Positions 11,041 to 21,840 of a stretch of 64,000 bases of DNA are shown here, piece after piece (the first letter of the stretch is position 1; each line of letters begins with the position of its first letter). Source of the stretch: Strongylocentrotus droebachiensis (lineage: Eukaryota > Echinodermata > Echinoidea > Camarodonta > Strongylocentrotidae); assembly GCA_035222895.1 (NCBI GenBank), contig JAVYIG010000114.1:201001-265000 (forward strand), written 5' to 3'. The position numbers and the translations under genes are program-made. The notes under the pieces were generated by a model that worked only from the letters and a program-made list of their open reading frames with translations, did no database searches and was not told the DNA's origin.

Positions 11041-12910
11041 AAGTATTACTCCATAATCAAGTATGGACAACATTTTATTCATATCCATATAAGCTCTTAC
11101 AACTCTTACACATAAGAACACACAGGAAAAATTCAAATCGGCTTGCATGTTACTCAATATGAGAATGTTACTCAACCGCAAGTTTCTCTGTCTGGCAAAG
11201 GTTTTAGTTAATTGTCACTCTATGTTCTTATAATTTAAAATCAATAATTGTCAATCTTAATTGCATCCATTACGCCCTTCAGTGGGAGTGTGTTATGTAG
11301 GGCATTCTCATGTTCAGTCAAACGACCAACGAGTATCAAATTGGCAAAACGTAAAAACTGAAAGGGTGGACAAACATCAAAATAGCATTGCAGTAAAAAT
11401 GTGAGGCGGTTTGTCCCCTACATGACTGGAGTGTTAATTGCGCTGCGACCACACGAAGCGAGCGACAAGATCGAATGACATCGCTCCCTTTAAAATCATC
11501 AAATTGGCATCTTCTAATATTGTTCTTGGGGAGTACTTGATGTAATTGTTTGAGTTGTCTGGTATTTCCTGTCTGCTCGGGGGCTTCGGTCGGAGAAGTC
11601 GAGGAGGAGGACGGGACAGCAACAAATGTCACGCCAATCAAAAACCTTTCATGTCATCTCGGAACATTCAAAACAAGAGTCCCACGGGCACTCATCGTTC
11701 TCATCAAATATCATCATCATTATGTCTTGAAGGGTGGTACTCCTCATGGAGGGAAACTGGTTAATAAATCAAGTCCTCACCAAAATATCTTTTTCCGGAA
11801 GTGACGGCAGTCTGCTCGATTTTTGTAATTTTCACCAAATAATAACCCATTAACCTTTAATAGCTATCTACAGACTTTCTAGAATTCATAAGTTTGGGTT
11901 GATTTTTTTCTTAAACAAATAAATAATATTTATCCTCCCTCCTGCTTGGATGTGCTCTCTTGTCAGCTTATTAGAAAGCTTCTATTAAGGATAATATTTC
12001 AGTTTTGAGAACGATAGAGGGGAAACAATTTTTACTACAACCTTTGCAATAATGTGTACATTTTGTGATGTTCGGAAGAAAAGAGATGACATTTTTCATT
12101 CTAGATTAATCCCCGCTTATTTGAAATTGTCTATTTTTACAGAAAAACAGCCCAGGAATGGATTTATGCAAAGTGTACTCTTTTTAGTGCATGACCACTG
12201 AACTAAATTGACTTGAATTGGACTGAAAAATCCTGTATATAACGAGAAAATAAAGTATATAACGAGAAAATAAAGCATAAGGTTGAAAAGTCCCCTTTAA
12301 TTTCTCCCCTCTAAAAAAAACCCTCTCATCAGTATTCTCTCTCCATGGGGACAAGTCAAACAAGTTAAATGTCATCGGCTATCAGACAGGAACGCATACA
12401 ACATGGTTGCATGACTTTGTGCGAACCCCTCGCTGTACTCGCATATGGTACTGAAATTACAGTATTTTGCCCACAAATATTTTCATTAAGATATAACACC
12501 ATAAATGCCAGCAATTTTTAACTCATACATGTAATTACCATAGAGTAACAATAACATAAAAATAAAAAGCAAACAAATTTTGTTGATTATTGTGTTGCAG
12601 CAACAACTGCTCCACAGATATTTCTTACAGAAACCAAATTTGTAACCTCAATCCTGGACCTAACACTATACCTATTACCTAACCTAAAACCCAGTTGCAA
12701 TCCTAATCTTAATCTTAATCCTGATCTCATGATTTTGACAGAAGAAAGCCTGAAGCAAATGCACATCACCGTTGGAGTACACATCAATTTTTTAGGATAC
12801 TAAGATATATTAATTAATACTCAGGTAATAAAATTAGCAATTTTTTTCTTTCTAGATTCCGGTTGCTCTTTTGGGGCTTTTGCAAATTTCATGTATTCAG
12901 CTCATTTGTA
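11041..12910. other. AT-rich sequence, no gene recognised
   Basis: Includes a 101-aa open frame at 11,336-11,641 (-), rich in S/T and P near its start, with no family I recognise, in a slightly GC-richer patch (11,400-11,640). A short direct repeat with unit TATATAACGAGAAAATAAAG sits near 12,236-12,275. Nothing else can be supported. Confidence 0.4.
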
Positions 12911-13293
12911 TTAAAGGCATCATTTAACAATGTTAAATCTGAAATGCATGGCCCTACATGATACCAGTGTCTGTGATATGGTGTAATATTGAAGTCCTAA
13001 ACAAATTGCGCTTCAAAATGATCATGAAGTGCTTCAAAAAAGTAAAACTCTCTGAGTGACCGGTTTTACCATACTCTTTTCCCCCAATAGACTGTAGTGT
13101 TATAAAAAACCGTTAGGAAAACGAAAACTGAAACTTCTTTTTTACAATCATAAATATTTTGATATTCAAACAGGCGATCGGTTTGTAAAAGTCATGGGGT
13201 TCCTGACTGACCTATAGGTTTATAACTATGATTTCAGCATGAGCTAATTCCAGGATTTTGTTTCAGAATCTGAGGCAATGTTACAGAGTTTAA
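12911..13293 (-). mobile_element. MITE family 1, reverse-oriented copy
   Basis: Reverse complement of the 13,586-13,970 element over nearly its full length. In window orientation it starts TTAAAGGCATC and ends ACAGAGTTTAA. Together with the next copy it makes a large inverted repeat with ~290 bp between arms. Confidence 0.85.
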
Positions 13294-13585
13294 AAAAAGT
13301 GAAAGGCACTCACATTAGTAACATGTAGTCTCATGTGAACATTTTCTATTTCCTTCATAAATCGACCATTTAGTATTGTTTCTGTTTCACAATAGAATCC
13401 TCATGACCTTTTATCTGAAATGTGTAACAGTGGAAGAAATATATCTGGGTTGGATTTCCAATTAATTTAAAGGGAAAAAAGCTGATTCCTTCAATGGAGA
13501 AGGAAGGCATTAAAGATTATTTAGGACCCCACAAATAATTCATAAAGCGAAAGTTCTTTCAAAACAATATCCAAATGTATTTCCC

Positions 13586-13970
13586 TTAAAGGGATCCGGT
13601 AACTTTGTCTCAGATTCTGAAACAAAATTCTGGATTTAGCTCATGATGCAATGATAATTATAAACCTTTAGGTCAGTCAGGAACCCCATGACTTTTGCAA
13701 GCCGATCGCCTGTCTGATTATCAAGATAATTATGATTGGAATTACAAATTTTGAAAACCATTCGCCTGACGGTTTTCATAACACTACAGTCTATTGGGAA
13801 AAACGAGTATGGTAAAACCGGTCACTCAAAGATTTTTACTTTTTTGAGGCACTTCTTGATCATTTTGAAGCGCAATTTTTTTAGGGCTTCAATATTACAC
13901 CATATCACAGACACTGATAACATGTAGGGCTGTGCATCTAAGATTTAACATTTTCAAACGATCCCTTTAA
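13586..13970 (+). mobile_element. MITE family 1, full-length copy with 11-bp TIRs
   Basis: TTAAAGGGATC at the left is the exact inverse of GATCCCTTTAA at the right, so the ends form an 11-bp perfect TIR including TTAA. The body matches the copies at 7,567 and 12,911. It has a central inverted pair (GAAAACCATTCGCCTGACGG near 13,754 against GGTTTTCATAACAC). The open frame within is not transposase-like. TTAA may be the target duplication, as shown for family 2. Confidence 0.85.
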
Positions 13971-14063
13971 TCACGCATACAAGTGAGGTTCCTTCTACCT
14001 GTATAAATACATGCACAAAATCTCTGCAGTATGCACCAAATGAATTTCAACTTCCATTATTTT

Positions 14064-14490
14064 GGGCTCCGTCCAAAAAGTTGGGGCAGTTTTTGTGACA
14101 TATCAGAAGTGTGAAACTATGTCTCCTATCAACTGTAACAATGTTCGCTCAAATTGAGTTTTGCATAGTAAATATAGCCAACTATCTTCAGAAGTACTCA
14201 AGCTTCATGGTTAATCAATATTATAGACCCAAACTTTATGTAATGTTATTTGAATATGGTGTCCATGTAACGCTGGTAAAAAGAGCTATGTGTATTAAAC
14301 AAAGATTTTGAAGAAAAGAAATTGAAACAGGAACGTTTTTGGCAGGACACTACTAGTACTAGATATATATTCATTGCATACAAAATTTTCAACGGATAAT
14401 TTCATTTTTCATGTGTAGTAGAAGATCATCAAGATACCTACGTTACATGGACATTGTCATATTTTTTGCCCCAACTTTATGGAATGACCC
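14064..14490. mobile_element. TIR element, ~427 bp, AAAGTTGGGGCA ends
   Basis: The left end reads GGGCTCCGTCC then AAAAAGTTGGGGCAG. The right end reversed reads GGGTCATTCCATAAAGTTGG, then GGCA. The arms match over ~25 bp with mismatches. The GGGTCATTCCATAAAGT style recalls Tc1/mariner-related elements, but I see no TA duplication and no transposase, so the class is open. Confidence 0.65.
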
Positions 14491-14616
14491 TTTTCACCAT
14501 GGGATAGTGTGATACATGCATTGCAACCTTAGGCAGAAGTAGGGCATTTCTTTCACCCCATGTTGCTTATAATTATCCTTCATCTACAGCCTGATGGAGG
14601 TTCACTCATATCATTG

Positions 14617-15195
14617 GAAGGGCAATCCAACTTTGATAGCAAAGTACTCGAGAGGTAAGCAGAAAAATCAGAGAGGTACTCAGACTAGTGAAAGTTTGAA
14701 TGAAATCGGACAAACAAAAAATGAGAAAGATATGCATTTCATAAACTTGTATTCACTATAGGTATCGGCTCTTCATATTGGCTGAATTGGAAATGGATCT
14801 GTGATGGAGTGGTGGACAACTCTCCCATTTGTTTCAACACACAATGAAAATGACTTTAGTTTCAATTTAAAAAAAATGTATAACAGGGTAGTGGCTTCTC
14901 TTTTTCAAGGACCTATAATAATAAGCTATCAATAATATATTATTTTTGAGTAGTGCCCAAGGGAGAAGGCACTTAGGAGTAAAAAAGACAAACTGGAGAG
15001 TCATTCGCGACTTCACAAGCCACTGACCAAACTATCTATTTGAGATTCGCATATTCGCATCTCATATTTCAATTATTCATAATTTTTTTATCATTGGTCC
15101 AATTTATTTCAAACTTATACCAATCTGTGAATCTGATTTTTCTAATTTCATACAAGTGAACTTATTATGAGGGTAGGATTTCCCTTTAAGAATTT
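14617..15195. mobile_element. TIR element, ~575 bp, AAGGGCAATCC ends
   Basis: Left AAGGGCAATCC and right GGATTTCCCTT are near-perfect inverses. The internal motif AGTGAAAGTTTGAATGAAATC and the GGATTTCCCTTTAAG end resemble the GGGGAAGTCCACC repeats at 7,966 and 31,663. Non-autonomous; no coding frame. Confidence 0.55.
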
Positions 15196-15575
15196 AATTG
15201 TATGAATATGATTTATTATCAACAAAGATGTGGACAAAAAGTACAAAATCAAAAGATGTACTGGGTGCCATACGGGCGTAAAACGTAGATAAATGTACTT
15301 AATATGTATTTCGAGAAGTCTTATTCATATTCAATGTTTTAGTATTCACTTGCTAAATCCCTTTTGATGGGGACTTAACAAGATTTTAAACATGACAATC
15401 AATACATTTTTAACTTGAGAATAAATTCACTGAAGATAAAAAATAAATCTAAAATCAAATGATTGAAACGAATATTATCAAGCTCTCTGGAAAGGTACAA
15501 CAAATCAATTTGTTTCTTTCTCTGATTTATACCAATATATTTCTTAAGTTAAGTATGAAATAGGATAGTTATCTC

Positions 15576-15780
15576 TTAAAGGCACACTGTCCTACTTGTA
15601 GCTACTTGCTCCCTCTATATAGAAAACTTCCCAAATCGGTGCCTGTTGGTCCCCCATGGTCCTTTTTTTCTTATGTTAAATGAGAGCTGAGTTAATGAGA
15701 TAGCCACCTGTCACAGTGACCTCGATGGCTCGCTGTGTGGTCTAATCCCTTCTAGCTGCAGTAGTAACGCCTACCTTTAA
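15576..15780. mobile_element. short TTAA-ended element, 205 bp
   Basis: Begins TTAAAGGCA and ends TACCTTTAA, giving a short imperfect TIR with TTAA on both sides like families 1 and 2. TAGCTACTTG near the left and TCTAGCTGCAGTAGTAA near the right extend the inverse similarity weakly. Only one copy seen. Confidence 0.45.
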
Positions 15781-15816
15781 TATATATGTTTTTATTCTAC
15801 TGTATCTTTTACCATA

Positions 15817-16005
15817 TCTTTTCTTCTCTCTTTCCCAATCTCTCTATATCTCCCCATCTCCCCATCTCTCTCTCTCTCTCTTTCTCTTTTCCTCTCTCTC
15901 TCTCTCTTTCTTTCTCTCTCTCCCTCTTTCTTTCTCTCTCTTTCTTTCTGTCTCTCCCTCTCTCTTCCTCTCTCTCCACCCTTCCTTTAATCTCTCTCTC
16001 TCAGC
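15817..16005. repeat. (CT)n microsatellite block
   Basis: CT, CTTT and CCCT pyrimidine repeats with a few A interruptions. The open frame in it is low-complexity (S/L/F) and not a gene. Confidence 0.95.
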
Positions 16006-17192
16006 AAATAATTAATATGCCAGGCATTAACAAAAAAAAATGAGGCTTGCTAAAGGTCTGACTGAGAAAATCAGCTTCATAATGTGTTTTCTTTGGGAAT
16101 TCAAAATTATTTCATCTTTATTTCAGTCTATTTTTCAAAACAAGATTTAATCATCATTTGCACCATTACAATAAAATAATGATGGAACATGATGGTGTGC
16201 ACAGATAGACAAGAAAAAAGAAGAAAAAAAACATTGAAAGTAAAATTTCATGAAAAGATCGAAATTTGAGAGATACAAGCTTTTTTCTCCCATAAGCCAA
16301 CGAACTGAATAATTCTCAAGGAAAGATTTGTTACAACATCAAATATCTCAGTTTTAATCCAAATGTTGAAAGGATGATTTGGGTTAATGGGTTATTTCAT
16401 AACTTCTCAACGATACCTGAAAGGCAACAAGACCATCATTTCTGCGGAAATCTAGAAACAGCCGAGGCAAAGATCGTTAACCTCATTACATATTTCAAGA
16501 ACTGAGCAACCGCGAGCGAGAGGAAAAAACAAGAAGGGGATTACAACGGGACATAAACGTCAAAAGGATAAAAATATAAGGGACTTGGGAAATGATGATG
16601 GCAGGAGAAAGATACGCTCAAACGGTGCTGTGAAAATGATACACAGCCAGAGAAACGTTAATGCGTCCGGCTCAAGATAAAAGGAGTCTCTCGTCGGGGA
16701 AGCGCAAAAATAGACGTCCCAAACTCCATCAGCGGTTTGTATTTATGACAGTCTAGTCAATTATAATTGGCGTGATAAATATCGGACGTCATAAATGGAT
16801 GGATCGGGGAGGGGGACCGAGGTTGGATTTGAATGTCAGACATGTGTTAATGGTTCAAATGAAATGGGTAGAAACAGGTCAGACGTCTTTATTTATTCCT
16901 TGACTATTAAAGGAGGCAGTCGTTAGAAGATTCCATGAAAGGGATGCTCTTTATCGAAGGTGAAGGAGGGTGATATCTTATAATGAATTAAAAATGCAGA
17001 GGGATGAGACAATGGTATAAGATGAGAAATATGGTTTTAAAATGAGATAATGCCATTGTATTGTATATCAACGGTGCTGATGACCAGGCAAGAACGATTA
17101 TGATGAAAGTAAAGCATTGTTATAGATAATGGGTAGAACTGTTGATAACAAGAGAACTATGAATATTTTGGTACAGCAGAGTTGATGATATT
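16006..17192. other. no gene seen; possible regulatory patch at 16.5-16.8 kb
   Basis: Mostly AT-rich. At 16,500-16,810 composition is more balanced and holds TCAATTATAATTGG and TGATAAATATC, which look like homeodomain and GATA/forkhead-type sites. This is motif reading only and weak. Confidence 0.25.
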
Positions 17193-17262
17193 AAATGATA
17201 AGATGATGATGATGATGATGATGAAGATGATGATGATGATGATGGCGATGGTGGTGGAGATG
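17193..17262. repeat. (GAT)n trinucleotide repeat
   Basis: GAT repeats with GAA, GGC and GGT variants. Confidence 0.9.
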
Positions 17263-17740
17263 ATGGGGAGAATGTCAAATCATATAATCCTACAGATTTC
17301 ACATGAAACAGCTTTTAAAATTCAAAACAATGGGGCAATATACACATAGGTCTAACATGTTTTTTTATAGACAAATTACATTTTGAATAACATTTTCTAT
17401 CAATCTGTAGCTGTCTTCTAGCTTGACATCATTAATTTCAGCTTTTTAATAGCTCTTTGCATTTTCTTTTCTTTTTCTTGTTTTCCAGCTTCCTACAACT
17501 TAATGATATGATTCTTATATATCTTTTCCCTAGTGTTTGAAGACAGTTCCTTAAAGCCAGTGAAGAAATCTCCTTGGAGATAGTATCTGTAGGTAAAGGC
17601 ATGTTGAGCATTCAGTCAACATTATTCTTAGATCTGTCATGGAAATATTTGCTAGGGCCACTGACCCACTAGGTGGGGATACTCCAAGGCTGTCCCATAC
17701 TGATAACAAGGTTAATTGGGAGTAATTGGGAGGTGAAATC
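17263..17740. other. no feature seen
   Basis: AT-rich sequence; nothing recognised. Confidence 0.4.
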
Positions 17741-18042
17741 CCAGTGGAGGTAGGATGGGTGATGAGGAATGGATGAGGGAAGATGGAGGGATAGAAAGAG
17801 GGGTGAGATGGGGAGGGAGGGAGGGGGGAGGGATATGGGAGGGGAGGGATATGGGAGGGGAGGGGGAGGAGGGAGAGGGGTATGGAGAGGGGTATGGAGA
17901 GGGGAGGGGGAGGGAGAGGGGTATGGAGAGGGGAGGGGATGGGCGAGAGAGGGGGAGGGATGGGCGAGAGAGGGGGAGGGGGAGAGAGGGAGAGGGGGAG
18001 GGGGAGAGAGGGAGAGAGAGAGAAAGGGGATGGAAAAAGAAA

Positions 18043-18081
<39 letters not shown>

Positions 18082-18317
18082 CACACACACATACACACAC
18101 ACACACAACAAAGAAATATAGATAAAGACTAACATAGGAGAAAGGAGAAAGAGAATAAAGGAGCAAACAGAAAGAGAGAGATATAAAGAGAAGAAGATAA
18201 TGTCATAGAAGAAGAAGACAGAGACAAAGAAGGCGAAGAAGAGGAAGAAGAGGAGGAGGAGAGAGAAGAAAAAGGAGGAGAGAGAAGAAAAAGGAGGAGA
18301 GGAAGAGAGTGTGCATT
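17741..18317. repeat. polypurine tract with GGGAGGG clusters
   Basis: About 580 bp, almost all purine on the + strand. From ~17,800 to ~18,010 it has dense GGG/GGGG runs (GGGATATGGGAGGGGAGGG and variants), a strong quadruplex region. It then grades into (GA)n, a short (CA)n island near 18,081-18,108, and (GAA/GGA)n. The long frames here encode only P/S/L or G/R/E repeats. Confidence 0.95.
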
Positions 18318-18400
18318 GAATTCCTACCCCAAAGCATAATAAATTCTTCATACATAATACATCTGGCTAGTATCCTCATTAAAGTTACAATCCTATACAG

Positions 18401-18499
18401 ATGACCTCAAACACACCGATACTCAAAGGTCAAACTGACCCTTCTACATCTACCTAAGATCATTACTGACCACACCAATTGCTGAGTGCTAGAAGGGCA
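18401..18499 (+). repeat. left part of a direct duplication split by a MITE
   Basis: Matches 19,025-19,118 (AAAGGTCAA, TGACCCTT, ACATCTACCT, GAGTGCTA, AGGGCA in the same order). The match resumes right after the MITE at 18,893 (TATCTTTCA, GAGTTA, ATCATTCTG), as in the uninterrupted copy at 19,123. Confidence 0.85.
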
Positions 18500-18892
18500 T
18501 TAAAGGTAAAGACCAGTATTGGAAACGCCCAAATGTCAAAAAATGAAATGGAAGCTATTTATTACCAATCATGTGAAAGAATATGTTTTGACTAATACAT
18601 GATAACAATTTTGCCGGGAAACCCCCTACTAATTGATATATTTGGTAAATTAATATATCTATTTGGACCTGATAGATATCGCGCACATGTCAGGCACGTG
18701 TCGCATAGTCCCATATACATCTTTCTGTGTACAATGCTTGTAACTTTACCAAGACTGGGCCAAATTTCTTATCATTTTGATGAATCCAGAATCTTGCAGT
18801 ACACACCAATACTTATATGCTAGATGATCAACCTTTTCACACCGTTTCTTTCACAATGCAATCGCATGACCAGAACTGATCTTTATCTTTAA
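18500..18892 (-). mobile_element. MITE family 2 with proven TTAA target duplication
   Basis: 393 bp from TTAA to TTAA, reverse-oriented relative to 9,703, 19,540 and 55,212. Left AGGTAAAGACCAGTATTGG and right (reversed) AGATAAAGATCAGTTCTGG are TIRs. The flanks GGGCA and TATCTTTCA occur joined by a single TTAA in the paralogous copy at 19,114-19,131, so the insertion duplicated exactly TTAA. TTAA specificity is characteristic of the piggyBac superfamily. No transposase is encoded, so it must have been moved in trans. Confidence 0.92.
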
Positions 18893-19024
18893 TATCTTTC
18901 ACTGAGTTACATCATTCTGACTCTGAGAATAAAGCATTATTCTCACAAACACGAAAAAATATGGAATAATTCCATCTGCCAAATATTTGGACCCTTGGAC
19001 AGCATATTCTTAGCACCAGAGGAA

Positions 19025-19160
19025 ATGACCTCACTTCATCAAAGGTCAATTGACCCTTCCACATCTACCTTAGATCGATCATTTCCAAACACATCAACTG
19101 ATGAGTGCTAAAAGGGCATTAATATCTTTCAAAGAGTTAAATCATTCTGGCTATTAATAT
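19025..19160 (+). repeat. uninterrupted duplicate carrying the empty site
   Basis: Copy of the 18,401 segment without a MITE: AGGGCA-TTAA-TATCTTTCA is continuous, with TTAA at 19,119-19,122. It is the pre-insertion reference for the element at 18,500. Confidence 0.85.
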
Positions 19161-19539
19161 ATATGAAGAGATGAAATCCCATGCACACCATAGCAGAGAA
19201 ATATTCAAACCTTCGCAAAAGATGACTACCTCCCAATTTGATAACCTAAATATAATAGTATGGAATTAATCTTTGGGTCAATGGCATGAATGGATTTAAT
19301 GATAATCGGAGTAACGATTCCTCTCTGAGTTGATCTCAATACAAATTACAAATGGCATTCCTTCACATGCAAAAGATAAAGGGAAGTCAAAACCTTAAAC
19401 TAATAAACTTTTGAAAGATTAAATTTGTGCACAATTTACCGCCCTAGGCACTGAAACGAAATACGAACCTGTTGACTCCTGAATTGTATAGGTCTCATAG
19501 GCTTAACACAGGGACCACCAGGTTTCATAAAGCAAAGGG

Positions 19540-19932
19540 TTAAAGATAAAGGTGAGTTCTGATAATGCGATTGCATTGTAAAGAAAAGGCGTGGAATGGA
19601 TCAGAAAAAGTTGATCATGTAGCATGTAAGTATTGGTGTGTACTGCAAGGTTTTGGAGTCATCAAAATCATAATAAATTTGGCCCAGTCTTGGTAAAGTA
19701 ACAAGCACTGTACACAGAAAGATGTATATGGGACTACAAAAATGGTGTCGGGGGGCTACTATACCTTGATTTCCTTTTCTTTAGATGCTCTTTACTCAGC
19801 CAGTATACATTTTCTTCCAAAATTGTTTGGCGCATGGCATTTATTTGTAATCTTGAACATTCAGTGTAAGTTTCGTTTGATTCTGTGAGAATTCATTTTC
19901 TTTTTTTACCCAGAACTCAAGTTTATCTTTAA
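19540..19932 (+). mobile_element. MITE family 2, 393 bp
   Basis: TTAAAGATAAAGGTGAGTTC at the left and GAACTCAAGTTTATCTTTAA at the right are TIRs ending in TTAA. Its core matches the 9,703 and 55,212 copies. It lies opposite in orientation to the 18,500 copy about 650 bp away and has the same length. Confidence 0.88.
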
Positions 19933-20128
19933 CTATTCTTCCTCTTGATTCTCCCTCCACGTCATTCTCCGCATCGAACGTAATCTTTCACAACCAACCT
20001 CATCATTCTGAGCACATTCAAAATTCTTCAAGTTCCTATCTCTATTCCTGACCCTAATGTTAATAATGTAGACTCCCCTGGGACCTGGGGTACATGTATC
20101 ACTCTGGTCTCACCCATGAAGCAATGAA

Positions 20129-20632
20129 GGAGCATTCACACTGCAAACAAAAACCCTGGATTTTTCTCATTCTTCAGTTTTATCAGAAGTTGTGACGTAT
20201 ATGCCTAACTGTTTATCAATTATCTTGTAACTACATTGTACTTTGTTTATGTGCTGCCAGGGGATACAATTTTCTATGTTTTGAATATGTATCAATAAAC
20301 AAATCTATCTATGAACTAATTGATAAACCCACCTCTGGATCATGTTTTTTTTTTTTAACGCCAGCCAAAATTCTGACAGGTTTTTGCAGTGTGAATATCC
20401 GCTCTCAAAAAAATATTGAATTATTCTGGTTTTTGCTTCCATAACTCTCCTTGCTTCAATACTGTCACATGCAGGGTATGGACAAGTGGCACAAACGGAC
20501 AACTCACACAAAAAATATATATGCATTTCGCAAAAAATGAGGACTTTTAAGGATTTTTCAAGCAGTGTAACTGATATTTTATGTTTAAATTATATTTTAT
20601 TCAAATTGGGTTTTCTGTAATGTGAATGGGCC
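20129..20632. mobile_element. possible MITE with CATTCACA ends
   Basis: GGAGCATTCACACTGC at the left faces TGTGAATGGGCC at the right. A further TTTTTGCAGTGTGAATATCC lies inside near 20,381, and a similar TTTTGCAGTGTGAATGAGGC occurs at 34,014-34,033. Boundaries are uncertain and there may be a nested insertion. Confidence 0.35.
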
Positions 20633-20922
20633 TATAGTCACATAGTGTTTACATAAACACCATCATTCATAGATGATGCTATCCATCCATCTCGCATGCA
20701 TCCCGGCTTGGCGTCTTGACTGCACGCAGCTGGCGAGCTGTCGCAGGGATCATCGGACCATCAGGGAGAGCTTAGATCAAATTTATGATGGTATTGATGA
20801 AGATATGAGATGGCAGGGACTGGTATATTCTAATTTCTTGTTTGCTTGGACTCCATTGGTAACGAGTAGGTAAGGAAGAGTTCAAGTATGACCATGACTG
20901 AAGGCTGCCATATCGTCACCTT

Positions 20923-21245
20923 AGGCCTGTCTTCATCAGCTCGAGGTTTGACAAATAACCGCTATTTTTAACTATCCTGATTGTAATTATCCAGTTAATT
21001 TGCGTCTTCGTCAGCCTGCAGTTGCAATTAGCGGGATATTTGGTCACGAAAATATCCAAATAAATGTTGGTCTTATATCCAAAATATTTGGGAAATAGCT
21101 GGCTCATTTTCGCCCGTCCGAGCTAGTTTGCGATGAGCACATCGGTCTGGTAAAGACACAATTTTGAGCTTTGGGAAAATATCTGAAAGTCTGAGTCTGA
21201 AAATAGCAGGTTATTTGGCAAACTCGAGCTGATGATGACAGGCCT
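20923..21245. mobile_element. MITE family 4, AGGCCTGTCTTCATCAGCTC ends, 323 bp
   Basis: The left end AGGCCTGTCTTCATCAGCTC, then GAG, and the reversed right end AGGCCTGTCATCATCAGCTC, then GAG, match with one difference, then continue through TTTG. A second copy is at 53,001-53,353. The body shares AATTTGCGTCTTC, TCAGCCTGCAGTTGCAAT and AGCGGGATATTTGGTC. No coding frame of interest. Confidence 0.82.
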
Positions 21246-21660
21246 CTTGTAACGACATGATCATGTGACCTGCAGAATGGATGATTTACATCAACTATAT
21301 CATCTATTCTGGTGGAACGTGTAAGTAATTCCAACCTTCTTGGTGATGTATGTATATAGCCCTTTCACACCGGAGGAAACTTCTACGCAATTCACAGGAA
21401 CGTTGTATAAAGAATCACCATTAATACAGACATAATTGATTTCCTGCTAATGTGCTATGCACTGAAACCCTGAATTGCCACATTTGCACAAAAACTCCAA
21501 AAATATAATATTTTAAGACCATTGCAAATATTTTTTTGGGGGGGGGATAAATTCACAATGTGACTCATATTTTTTCTGTACCATTCAGTGTACAGATATG
21601 TATAATACTAATAGACTATATATCAAATCATATATATTTTGTGAGTTTTTAAAGCAAAAG

Positions 21661-21840
21661 TTAAAGATAAGCTTGAGTCCTGGAATTGATAGAAAACTAA
21701 TTCTCACATAATCCAACAAACGTACACTGAATGTTCAAGATTACAAATTAATGACATGGGCAAAACGATTTGGGTAGATAATGTAGAGGGGCCGAGTAAT
21801 GAGCATAGAAAGATAAGAAAATCAAGGTAAGTAGGCCTGC
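21661..21840 (-). mobile_element. half copy of MITE family 2
   Basis: Starts TTAAAGATAAGCTTGAGTCC. Read on the - strand it matches the right half of the 19,540 element (CCTTGATTT, TGCTC, TTGTAATCTTGAACATTCAG, GTTTG, GAGAATTA). The other half is missing. Confidence 0.7.

Noticed and set aside
17551..18351. 266-aa open frame on the - strand, longest in the window
   Set aside because: It lies across a polypurine/polypyrimidine tract and encodes only P/S/L/F low-complexity sequence, with no domain.
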